NCBI GenBank assembly: GCA_945787425.1
Contig: CALZHO010000066.1
Location: 1 to 5,628, forward strand
DNA: 5,628 nt
Direction of reading: 5' to 3'
From: an uncultured Bacteroidales bacterium
Lineage (GTDB): Bacteria; Bacteroidota; Bacteroidia; Bacteroidales; Paludibacteraceae
Shown: positions 1 through 5,628 of the stretch, one piece after another
How the letters are laid out: every line of letters begins with the position of its first letter
Numbering within the stretch: position 1 is the stretch's first letter
Program-made: the position numbers and the translations under genes
Notes under the pieces: generated by a model
Seen by the model: only the letters and a program-made list of their open reading frames with translations
The model's database searches: none
Told to the model about the DNA's origin: nothing

Positions 1-1
1 G

Positions 2-1768
2 GGTAATATCTCCAATCGTGCCGTGTATGGTGGTGCGACCGTTCTTCAAGCCTTTGAGGATACCATTCTCTACACTACAAATGGTGGCATCATCTATTGT
101 CCAATCAAACGCAGAGGCCAGCATGTCAAACTGGTTGTTATCCAATTCACCATTGATCTCTATTGGATAATCCCAACCTGTAGATACAATCACACTATCC
201 AAACGCAGTTTAGGGCTGGCTGCATCCACCAATACGATATCCAGTGGCAAAGAGGCGTTGCCGAATTTAGCAGTCAGTGTGCCACTACCAAGACATACAA
301 AGTAGCCATCCTCTGTGATATATCCAGTCTCAGAACTACAACTCAGTTCTACGCCTTGCAGTTGTTTGCTAACCAACATGCCATATTGATTGTAACCCAA
401 GAAGTCAGGCTTGATAGCTGCGTATTTAGGCAAACGGATAAAGGTGCTTGTGGTACGCATTTCGGTCACAATACTATCATCAGGAGCGGTAGAGAAAAGG
501 AAGATACTATTGCCCACAGCACGAGGCGAACCTTCGGTGGTAGGGTTGATGATCTGTCCGCCTAAATTAAATTGAGCGCTACCGCCACCATCTGCACCAG
601 CTGCTTCCCATGCACCAAAATGGCGAAGGATCGAAGCCATCTCATGGGTGTACATACCTGGTTTCTCCATCACCATCATCCATAATGTATTGTGATCTTT
701 GCTTACGCCAAAACCCGTGCGAGGATAATTCTTGTTATTGTAATCTTCGTTCCAGTTGCGGTTGGTGAGACGACCTTCGCGCATCACATAGCAGTTACCT
801 GCACTGAGCTGTTTGATATTAGGTCTTTCACCTGTATAAGATTCGTACATGCCCACTATAAATTGTATTTTCTCGCCCACTTTGGCGTTTTCTAAGAATG
901 TCATTCCATCGCCACGCCCGCGGAATACGGCATAGCCGTCTTCGATTTTTGTTCCACCTACATGATTGGTACTTATTACTTCAGCGGTCAAAATCTTATT
1001 GATAGCCCAGTCTTCCTCTAATTTTACCAATACTTCAATCATTGGTAGGTTGGTTCCTAAATATGCGTCTATGACATCCTTGGTCAGGGTGGCTCTGGTA
1101 CCCAAGTCGGAGTTGAACATCACAATCTCGTTGTCTTGAGGATTGTTGCGATTGCGGTTTGCTTCATGGAATGGAGCTTGTTTGTCACCAATAGCAATGT
1201 GAGCATCCCAATAGTATTGGTCAATATGCGCACGCTTTTGGTCATCAATCATTAGATAACCAATATCTTGCTTGCGCTCAAAAACGGGGTCAGGATTACC
1301 GTGTCCTATATTCCACCATGTGATGTTTGTTCCCACTTTACCGTTACGCACTTGTCCTGTACAAGGCACACCCGTCAGATTATGGTATTTACCTTCGTCT
1401 TGTGTGGATACAATCCAGAAGTTACAGTTCACCGAACCGATGGAACGGTGTCCAGGAGCATCCAAACGCACATGTGCATCTGCCATGCGCTCGGTATTAC
1501 CCATTGTAGTGCTGTGACTTTCTTCTACTGTGTTGTATGGATTGGTTAAATCCACCTCGTAGATGTAACAATGACGTGTAGAGGTGGCATTGGTAATATC
1601 AAAACGTGTGTAAATGATACCAGGACCCACTTGATAACTCTCCAGTGTATCAATGGCGTATTGCTGGATGACAGTACTGTCCAAGTTGGTTTGAATGTGG
1701 ATTGTCCCGTGCTGTGCAGCTACTGGTAGGTACAGCAGGATAGCGGATAAAAGTAGTAGTTTTTTCAT
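2..1768 (-). CDS. Secreted phosphodiester glycosidase (NAGPA/DUF2233 family) with C-terminal Ig-like repeats, 3' end cut off by the window
   Basis: An unbroken frame of 589 codons runs from the ATG at 1768-1766 to the left edge with no stop, so the C-terminus is missing. Residues 1-19 (MKKLLLLSAILLYLPVAAQ) form a typical signal peptide, predicting export. Residues of about 108-426 match the phosphodiester glycosidase (DUF2233, NAGPA-like) fold: a VNCNFW segment at 113-118 where the family usually has an NGGFF-like motif, LSAGNCYV near 321, PRTGFGV at 349-355, the hallmark DGGGS at 393-397, and the closing PRAVGNSIF at 415-423. Residues 447-514 and 517-589 look like two Ig-like (BIG2-type) repeats; the second has the SVENGILKGLKNGRTTI signature. 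Known relatives include human uncovering enzyme, which removes GlcNAc from GlcNAc-1-phosphodiesters, and Bacteroides DUF2233 proteins. The natural substrate here is unknown; a surface or periplasmic glycopolymer with sugar-phosphodiester links is my inference. The start is supported by the signal peptide and the promoter just upstream. The gene is probably monocistronic at its 5' end. Confidence 0.9.
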   Translation of the reverse strand, partial: MKKLLLLSAILLYLPVAAQHGTIHIQTNLDSTVIQQYAIDTLESYQVGPGIIYTRFDITNATSTRHCYIYEVDLTNPYNTVEESHSTTMGNTERMADAHVRLDAPGHRSIGSVNCNFWIVSTQDEGKYHNLTGVPCTGQVRNGKVGTNITWWNIGHGNPDPVFERKQDIGYLMIDDQKRAHIDQYYWDAHIAIGDKQAPFHEANRNRNNPQDNEIVMFNSDLGTRATLTKDVIDAYLGTNLPMIEVLVKLEEDWAINKILTAEVISTNHVGGTKIEDGYAVFRGRGDGMTFLENAKVGEKIQFIVGMYESYTGERPNIKQLSAGNCYVMREGRLTNRNWNEDYNNKNYPRTGFGVSKDHNTLWMMVMEKPGMYTHEMASILRHFGAWEAAGADGGGSAQFNLGGQIINPTTEGSPRAVGNSIFLFSTAPDDSIVTEMRTTSTFIRLPKYAAIKPDFLGYNQYGMLVSKQLQGVELSCSSETGYITEDGYFVCLGSGTLTAKFGNASLPLDIVLVDAASPKLRLDSVIVSTGWDYPIEINGELDNNQFDMLASAFDWTIDDATICSVENGILKGLKNGRTTIHGTIGDIT

Positions 1769-1788
1769 ATGACATTAAATTTAGCGCA

Positions 1789-1820
1789 CAAAGGTACTAC
1801 TTTTTTTTGAGATATACAAA
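1789..1820 (-). promoter_or_regulatory. Bacteroidetes-type promoter for the phosphodiester glycosidase gene
   Basis: On the minus strand the -33 box TTTG (1820-1817) is followed by 20 nt and then TACCTTTG (1796-1789), an exact match to the TAnnTTTG -7 consensus used by the Bacteroidetes primary sigma factor. Transcription should start around 1781-1785, giving a leader of only about 15 nt before the ATG at 1768. No Shine-Dalgarno sequence is seen, which is normal for this phylum. The -33 box lies inside an inverted repeat (1813-1830). Confidence 0.8.
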
Positions 1821-1830
1821 TTTTTGTATA
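1813..1830. repeat. Perfect inverted repeat over the -33 box, possible operator
   Basis: TATACAAA (1813-1820) and TTTGTATA (1823-1830) are perfect 8-nt complements separated by TT. The left arm contains the -33 box of the glycosidase promoter. An 18-nt AT-rich palindrome at this position could bind a dimeric regulator, but AT-rich spacers produce such symmetry easily, and the right arm abuts the T-tract of the upstream terminator. The symmetry is seen directly; an operator role is inference. Confidence 0.35.
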
Positions 1831-1863
1831 AAAAAAGTGTCGAGCGTAATGCCCGACACTTTT
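1830..1863 (-). terminator. Rho-independent terminator of the PpiD-like gene
   Basis: On the minus strand a hairpin begins 23 nt after the stop codon at 1887. The arms 1854-1863 and 1833-1842 (core AAAGTGTCG with CGACACTTT) give 10 base pairs, then one mismatch, then two G-C pairs around a 5-nt loop (1846-1850). The distal arm runs into seven T residues (1836-1830). The A-run before the proximal arm is matched by only a short T-run on the plus strand, so it should act mainly on minus-strand transcripts. Confidence 0.8.
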
Positions 1864-1886
1864 ATGTCATCATGACGAGTATCTTC

Positions 1887-3896
1887 TTATTGGAAACGAG
1901 CGCGGTTATCCTCCACCTCTGCTTTCTCTTCCATCAATGAGATGGCTTGATAAGGCAATGAGTAAGAGGTACGCATATTCAGGTTGCTGATCTCTTGTTC
2001 TGCGTTCAACTCGCCTTCTGCTACCACCTTGTTGCTTACGCGTACCATGTACACGCCTGCGTTGCCCTTGATAGGAGCGGAAGTAGCGTTGTTCTCCAAT
2101 GCCAAGGCTGCGCCAATCAATGCTGGTTCGATACCTGCTGCGCCCAAGCGGCTGGATGCCAAGGTGATGTTCTCTGCTTCTTTGATATCGGTGTCTAACA
2201 ATTTAGCAGCCTCTTCCAATGTGCTTACGCCATTGAGTTGGTCGATGATATATGCTGCTTTCTTGTCTGCTGTAACTTGCATTTGCAATTCAGCACGCAC
2301 CTCGTCGATAGTGCGATAATTGCCTTCGTTTACTTCGGTCAACGCTGCCACTACAAATTGCTCGCCGCACTCAAATACATCGCTCAACTGACCTTCTTTT
2401 GCTTCATAAGCCCAACGTACAATGCTGCGGCTGTTCTTCAGGTCGTTTACTTTGTCTGCGTTAGCATCCAGTGCAAACACAGGGGTAAGGCTCAAACCTT
2501 GCTCAGGAGCTGCTTGACGGAGCAATTCGAGAGAATTGTTGTTCACAATGAATTGTTTAGCCTCGTTGTAGAGCAAGCCGTAGGTCTTGCTACTTGGAGT
2601 CACTTTGCGGCTGAGGATAGCCAATTTCACTTTTGGAGTTGGCTTGCTCTTGTCAGCAATCTTGAATGTTTGTTCGCCCATGCCTGTAGATACGGTGAAT
2701 TGACTGCCCTTTCTTCCTGCGAAAGCAGGATCAGCTATGGTCTTTTGCAAGTCGCTTGCTTGGTACCATCCTAATTCTACATCTTCGGTGTCCTCGCTAT
2801 TAGCCACAAGCACCAGTTTTACAGAATCGGCAAGAGTGTAACCACAATCCATGATGCGAGCCATAGCATAGGTGCCATCAGCAAATGTCAATTCGGTGCA
2901 TTGACCTTTCTTAGCGCCCTTGCCAAATGCAAAGTCTTTGTATTCAGCAGGAATAGTAGTCTCAGAGTAGTCGCGACCATCATACAAGATGTCAGAGTTG
3001 CTATTCACGATAGCAGCAATATCCTCTTTTGTTTGGAAATCGTTCTCAAGGCTCTTCATGAGTTTCTCTACCTCTGCATAGTCAGTCTCTGAAGGTACGA
3101 TAGGGAAACTTACATATACCAACGAACGGTTAGGTGTGCGCTTGTATTGCTCTTTTTGTGCAGCATAGAGCTTCTTGATGTCAGCATCGGTCACTTTCAC
3201 CAATGAGTCAGCCACTGCGAAATAGGGTTGCTCTACGAAGGATACGTTTGCGCTGGTTTGGCGTGCTTGGAAGGCGTATTTAGCATCCAAGTTGTTGGCT
3301 GTCACCAATTTGCCCAACAAATCCACGTATTTCTCTTGCAGGTGGGTCAAGCGAACGGCGTTCTCCCAGTACATCCAGTAGCTTTTAGCTTGTCGCATAT
3401 TGGCAGCTCGCTCTGGGGTCTCTGCCTCTTGTGCCAATGAGTTCAAGAAGTTGATGAGCGCTGAGCGATTGAAGCTACCTGTCTCATCGTAGAACGCGCG
3501 ACGTTGACGAATCAATTGGTGAGGATTCTCGCCAATGCAGAGGTTGCTAAGCTCTTCTGCGGTGACGTCCATACCAATTTTCTCTGCTTGCTCACGCAAG
3601 GTGTAATCCATCATCATCATTTGCCATACTTGGTTGCGGAGTTGAATGGTTACATCTTCGTTGAGGTCGTTGCTTCCGCTCTCAATCTTGTACACTTCGG
3701 TTAATTGGTCTTTTGCTGCCTCATACTCTGTGTAGTGCACTTTGTGACCAGCAATCACACCCACGTTCTCGCGGCTGCGATTGAAAAAACTGCTACCAGA
3801 GTTCAAAAAGTCGCCCAAAATGAACGCTAACATAGCTAATCCTACAACAACGAGGAGGATAATGCCATGATTTCTAATTCTTTGTAATGTTGTCAT
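1887..3896 (-). CDS. PpiD/SurA-like membrane-anchored periplasmic folding factor with a shortened parvulin domain
   Basis: This 669-residue protein is of the SurA N-terminal domain or 'peptidylprolyl isomerase' type that Bacteroidales carry as a PpiD equivalent. A short basic cytoplasmic start (TTLQRIRNHG) is followed by one membrane segment (about 11-29), so the rest should be in the periplasm. Residues of about 40-250 are helical and match the SurA_N/PpiD chaperone region. Residues 354-416 align with a parvulin domain: DSVKLVLVA, ELGWYQASDL, then the C-terminal strand region and PKVKLAILSRKVTPSSKTY, which follows the domain in this family. However, the usual RHIL histidine is replaced (KLVL) and the central helices between the first strand and the LGW motif are missing, so isomerase activity is unlikely. 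Residues of about 485-540 (SIVRWAYEAKEGQLSDVFE onward) are the conserved C-terminal part. The expected role is holdase or folding help for exported proteins at the Sec exit. The gene has its own promoter and terminator. The ATG start directly precedes the membrane anchor. Confidence 0.9.
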   Translation of the reverse strand: MTTLQRIRNHGIILLVVVGLAMLAFILGDFLNSGSSFFNRSRENVGVIAGHKVHYTEYEAAKDQLTEVYKIESGSNDLNEDVTIQLRNQVWQMMMMDYTLREQAEKIGMDVTAEELSNLCIGENPHQLIRQRRAFYDETGSFNRSALINFLNSLAQEAETPERAANMRQAKSYWMYWENAVRLTHLQEKYVDLLGKLVTANNLDAKYAFQARQTSANVSFVEQPYFAVADSLVKVTDADIKKLYAAQKEQYKRTPNRSLVYVSFPIVPSETDYAEVEKLMKSLENDFQTKEDIAAIVNSNSDILYDGRDYSETTIPAEYKDFAFGKGAKKGQCTELTFADGTYAMARIMDCGYTLADSVKLVLVANSEDTEDVELGWYQASDLQKTIADPAFAGRKGSQFTVSTGMGEQTFKIADKSKPTPKVKLAILSRKVTPSSKTYGLLYNEAKQFIVNNNSLELLRQAAPEQGLSLTPVFALDANADKVNDLKNSRSIVRWAYEAKEGQLSDVFECGEQFVVAALTEVNEGNYRTIDEVRAELQMQVTADKKAAYIIDQLNGVSTLEEAAKLLDTDIKEAENITLASSRLGAAGIEPALIGAALALENNATSAPIKGNAGVYMVRVSNKVVAEGELNAEQEISNLNMRTSYSLPYQAISLMEEKAEVEDNRARFQ

Positions 3897-3933
3897 AATA
3901 TTGTTTTGTTATTTATTTCCGTATGTTTTTTGG

Positions 3934-3964
3934 GGTCACTTGCGTATTTTACACAAAAATGACC
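3934..3964 (-). promoter_or_regulatory. Hairpin at the 5' end of the PpiD-like mRNA leader
   Basis: Just after the predicted transcription start the leader can fold: GGTCA (3964-3960 on the minus strand) pairs with TGACC (3938-3934). After a small internal loop, TTGTGT pairs with ACGCAA (one G-U pair) around a 5-nt loop. A hairpin at the extreme 5' end can protect an mRNA from decay. The pairing is visible; the function is inference, and no known riboswitch class is recognised. Confidence 0.35.
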
Positions 3965-3966
3965 TG

Positions 3967-3998
3967 CAAAATTACAACTTTTTATTGAATTGACCAAA
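3967..3998 (-). promoter_or_regulatory. Bacteroidetes-type promoter for the PpiD-like gene
   Basis: On the minus strand TTTG (3998-3995), a 20-nt spacer and TAATTTTG (3974-3967) match the -33/-7 consensus exactly, with the same spacing as the promoter at 1789-1820. The start of transcription should fall near 3960-3963, leaving a leader of about 65 nt. The stretch before the ATG is A/T-rich (AACAAAACAATATT) without a Shine-Dalgarno site. Confidence 0.8.
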
Positions 3999-4017
3999 TT
4001 TATTTTGATTTTTAGAC

Positions 4018-4038
4018 AAAAAAAGTGTAATTCTTACA
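4018..4038 (-). terminator. Weak intrinsic terminator candidate after the CYTH gene
   Basis: On the minus strand TGTAA (4038-4034, which includes the stop codon TAA) pairs with TTACA (4030-4026) around a 3-nt loop, followed by one C and seven T residues (4024-4018). The 5-bp AT-rich stem is poor, so termination may be partial. Its place between the CYTH stop and the PpiD-like promoter fits a transcription-unit boundary. Confidence 0.35.
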
Positions 4039-4525
4039 TGTTTGCATTGTAATAGCGTGGATTTCCTGTCACTTCTTCGCCTATGAAACTCAGTTTCTCG
4101 TAGGGTTGATTTTCGCGCTCCAATTCCAGTTCGGCTATCACCAGTCCTGCCAGTCGGTCGTGAAACTCGTCCACCTCCCATGTGAGAGGCGATGAGGTGG
4201 TGGGGCTATTGGGCGATGAGGCAGGAACGAGCCAGCGGGTTTTCTTGATGACACCTGGCAAACACATGTCAATCAGTTGCTTGGCATCTGCGGGGTCAAT
4301 CTCTTTTTCCCACTCGAAGCGTGCGAAGCCGTTGGCATTCGGTTGGGACTTAATGGTCAGATAGGCCTTTTCAGAACCATCTGTCTGGGTAGTAATACGC
4401 ACGCGCACGGTGCGCCCGGGTTCCTTGCATATATACCCTTGCTGAATAGTGTAGTGGCTCGTAGCTAATTGTTTGTAGTCCTCGTTCAGAACGAGGAATT
4501 TGCGTTCTATCTCGATGTTATTCAT
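4034..4525 (-). CDS. CYTH-domain protein (triphosphate tunnel metalloenzyme family)
   Basis: This 163-residue cytoplasmic protein opens with NIEIERKFLV, the ExExK signature (E5, E7, K9) of the CYTH family, which binds triphosphate and divalent metal inside a beta-barrel tunnel. Further family features follow in order: RVRI (R41, R43), LTIK (K59), FEWEKEI (E71-E75), KKTRW (K94-R97), WEVDEFH (W116-H122), AELELE (131-136) and the closing RYYN (157-160). Length and order match the short bacterial CYTH proteins often labelled 'adenylate cyclase', although characterised members of this size are mainly inorganic tripolyphosphatases; the exact substrate cannot be read from the sequence. The ATG at 4525 is chosen because the ExExK motif begins 4 residues later; an upstream ATG at 4588 would overlap the previous gene and add unrelated residues. 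Residues 102-113 are a Ser/Pro/Thr-rich insertion created by a 24-nt repeat. The gene lies 38 nt after the oxidoreductase gene, so co-transcription is likely. Confidence 0.88.
   Translation of the reverse strand: MNNIEIERKFLVLNEDYKQLATSHYTIQQGYICKEPGRTVRVRITTQTDGSEKAYLTIKSQPNANGFARFEWEKEIDPADAKQLIDMCLPGVIKKTRWLVPASSPNSPTTSSPLTWEVDEFHDRLAGLVIAELELERENQPYEKLSFIGEEVTGNPRYYNANM
4188..4221. repeat. Short direct repeat, 24-nt period, inside the CYTH gene
   Basis: GGCGATGAGG occurs at 4188-4197 and again at 4212-4221, exactly 24 nt (8 codons) apart. It encodes SSP twice within a Ser/Pro/Thr-rich loop just before the WEVDEF strand. The in-frame spacing suggests a small tandem duplication that lengthened a loop between two strands of the barrel. 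Confidence 0.6.
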
Positions 4526-4539
4526 TTTCTTGTTTGTTG

Positions 4540-4560
4540 GGTATCCGGCTCCCGGATGCC
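4540..4560. repeat. Intercistronic hairpin between the oxidoreductase and CYTH genes
   Basis: GGTATCCGG (4540-4548) and CCGGATGCC (4552-4560) are complementary over 9 positions around a 3-nt loop, with a G-T pair on the plus strand (a C-A mismatch on the transcribed minus-strand RNA). It starts 3 nt after the upstream stop codon. No T-run follows on the minus strand, so it is not a standard terminator. Like other intercistronic hairpins, it could stop 3' decay or attenuate read-through; this role is inference. Confidence 0.5.
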
Positions 4561-4563
4561 TGA

Positions 4564-5598
4564 TTATTTTCTCCGTGCGCTGGCGCACATATTCACAAGA
4601 TGAGCTATGCCATGATACGCAATGCCCGAATGGGTGGAGAGTCCAATCTCGCAGGTGCGGGAGTTGCTCACACCCATGGTAGCACCTGCTTTGTCAATCT
4701 GTGGTTTGAGCTTGCGCAGTGCCCATTCGTTGAGTTCGGGTTCGGTAAATCCTTTATCGCCAGCAAAAGCGCAGCAACCTATTTCCTCGGGTACTAATAC
4801 ATTCTTAGCGCATGCTTTTGCTACGCGTACAATGGTGTCTGCCAATCCCATTTGTTTGGTTGAGCAGGTTACATGTACCGCCACGCAGGCATCGAGCGGT
4901 GTGATTGCTACTTCGCTCAGCACGTACTTATCAATGAACTCGGCTGGTTCGTAGAGGTGTAAGTGCTGCATGGTGTGTCGCATACGATGTAAACATGGGC
5001 TTTGATCGCAGAGCACAGGCCAACGACCATTATCGCTGGCTTTGAGCAGGGCGAGTTCCAATTCGGCAGCTTTGCGTTGTGCTTCATCGGGCATACCCTT
5101 GCTTTCCCATATGGTACCGCAACATAGGTTTTCCATATTGGCTGGGAAGATAACTTCATACCCTGCTTTGTTCAGCAGTTCGGTCATGTCGTTCACGAGG
5201 GGTTGTCCTGGTGCGCTCAATCGTTGATTGAGGCAGGATGGGAAATATACCACGCGCTTGTCTTGCAATCCCTTCAGTCCATGTACTGCACCATATTCTT
5301 TGGCTGTTTGAATATCTTTTGGGGTCACAGGTTTGGGCAATGATGGTGTCCACAGAGGAACTAAGCCGCCAGAAGCGTAGTGCATCGTCTTGCCTAATAC
5401 CCTTGTTGCCTTATCACCTATTACGGTCTTCGCTACATGTGCCACACTCAAAATGGGGGTAAGGGCTTTGCCAATCGTGGCGAGGTTCTTGCCTGCCCAA
5501 TAACCTATCGTTTTGCCCGCGACGCCCATGTCATGCTCGCGCACGAGGTGGATGTAATCGCCCACATTGATCTTGATGGGGCATGAGGTGGAGCATCT
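4564..5598 (-). CDS. D-lactate dehydrogenase-type FAD/Fe-S oxidoreductase, C-terminal iron-sulfur part only (5' incomplete)
   Basis: The frame encodes the C-terminal third of the large fused FAD-binding and Fe-S-binding oxidoreductases (usually about 900-1000 residues) typified by D-lactate dehydrogenase. At its start RCSTSCPIKINVG (from 5598) is the end of a ferredoxin-like 4Fe-4S motif. Counting from the GTG at 5565 as residue 1, two cysteine-rich CCG domains follow: YFPSC (C111), NLCCG (C148, C149) and DQSPC (C191); then HVTC (C234), GCCAFAGDKGF (C264, C265) and SRTCEIGLS (C305). The LYEPAEFI and TCEIGLSTHSGIAYH blocks are characteristic of the D-lactate dehydrogenase branch. The expected role is oxidation of D-lactate or a related 2-hydroxyacid, with electrons passed through Fe-S clusters to quinone at the membrane. 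The FAD domain lies outside the window. The GTG at 5565 is not the true start, because homology continues upstream of it. Immediately upstream, TGA (5601-5599) and TAA (5616-5614) interrupt the frame. The CYTH gene follows 38 nt downstream. Confidence 0.85.
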   Translation of the reverse strand, partial: RCSTSCPIKINVGDYIHLVREHDMGVAGKTIGYWAGKNLATIGKALTPILSVAHVAKTVIGDKATRVLGKTMHYASGGLVPLWTPSLPKPVTPKDIQTAKEYGAVHGLKGLQDKRVVYFPSCLNQRLSAPGQPLVNDMTELLNKAGYEVIFPANMENLCCGTIWESKGMPDEAQRKAAELELALLKASDNGRWPVLCDQSPCLHRMRHTMQHLHLYEPAEFIDKYVLSEVAITPLDACVAVHVTCSTKQMGLADTIVRVAKACAKNVLVPEEIGCCAFAGDKGFTEPELNEWALRKLKPQIDKAGATMGVSNSRTCEIGLSTHSGIAYHGIAHLVNMCASARRK

Positions 5599-5601
5599 TC
5601 A

Positions 5602-5627
5602 GCCGGAGGTTACTTATCCTCCGCTGC
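5602..5627. repeat. Foldback inverted repeat at the right edge of the window
   Basis: CGGAGG (5604-5609) and CCTCCG (5618-5623) are perfect complements around an 8-nt loop, and allowing one bulged base extends the pairing outward (AGC with GCT). The repeat begins just where the oxidoreductase homology stops and holds the in-frame stops. It could be a real insertion, or a foldback or chimeric artefact at a contig end. Confidence 0.45.
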
Positions 5628-5628
5628 A

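Noticed and set aside
23..565. 180-codon open frame on the plus strand
   Set aside because: It is antisense to the phosphodiester glycosidase gene, which has clear family motifs and a signal peptide; the plus-strand translation has no recognisable domain.
1268..1549. Overlapping plus-strand open frames of 60-93 codons
   Set aside because: Three frames overlap here at once, all antisense to the glycosidase gene; none has a promoter or family motifs.
2238..2774. 178-codon plus-strand open frame
   Set aside because: Antisense to the conserved C-terminal half of the PpiD-like gene; the cysteine- and leucine-rich translation is typical of a shadow frame.
3972..4181. 69-codon minus-strand open frame after the CYTH motifs
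   Set aside because: It overlaps the 3' end of the CYTH gene in another frame and runs through the PpiD-like promoter; its Arg/Ser/Thr-rich product resembles no family.
4526..4588. Upstream ATG at 4588 as the start of the CYTH gene
   Set aside because: It would overlap the oxidoreductase gene and place 21 unrelated residues, read through a hairpin, before the conserved NIEIERK start.
5563..5565. GTG as the start of the iron-sulfur oxidoreductase
   Set aside because: The in-frame CSTSCPIKIN segment upstream belongs to the ferredoxin motif, so the real protein begins well outside the window.
1..5628. CRISPR array, tRNA, rRNA, insertion sequence or defence system
   Set aside because: No regularly spaced repeats, cloverleaf-like segments, transposase motifs or nuclease/toxin motifs were seen on either strand; the space is almost fully occupied by four ordinary genes.

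Overview
The window looks like a piece of chromosome from a member of the Bacteroidota, most likely Bacteroidales, probably an uncultured gut-type lineage. The evidence is two exact matches to the Bacteroidetes promoter (TTTG, 20 nt, TAnnTTTG), the lack of Shine-Dalgarno sites before the starts, and the protein families present: a long PpiD-like membrane chaperone, a DUF2233 secreted protein with Ig-like repeats, and a fused D-lactate dehydrogenase of the FAD/Fe-S type. I see no mobile elements, tRNA or rRNA genes, or CRISPR arrays.

All four genes lie on the minus strand, so they are transcribed from high to low coordinates. In that order they are: (1) the C-terminal iron-sulfur half of a D-lactate dehydrogenase-type oxidoreductase (about 5598-4564), whose frame breaks close to the window edge; (2) a CYTH-domain triphosphate tunnel enzyme (4525-4034), 38 nt downstream and probably in the same transcript, with a strong hairpin in the gap; (3) a PpiD-like periplasmic folding factor (3896-1887) with its own promoter and a good intrinsic terminator; (4) a secreted phosphodiester glycosidase (NAGPA/DUF2233 family) followed by Ig-like repeats (1768-2), with its own promoter and running off the left edge of the window.

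The genes form at least three transcription units and do not form one recognisable pathway. The first pair is metabolic (2-hydroxyacid oxidation, phosphate-ester chemistry). The second pair acts in the envelope (folding of exported proteins; cleavage of sugar-phosphodiester bonds outside the cytoplasm). There is no gene-free stretch longer than 300 bases; the two intergenic regions (118 and 137 nt) are almost filled by promoter and terminator signals.

I did not find a convincing new multi-gene system. The points most worth checking are the shrunken, histidine-less parvulin domain in the PpiD-like protein, the atypical N-terminal motif of the phosphodiester glycosidase, a 24-nt in-frame duplication in the CYTH protein, an inverted repeat over the -33 box of the glycosidase promoter, and the frame break plus foldback at the right edge, which may be an assembly artefact.
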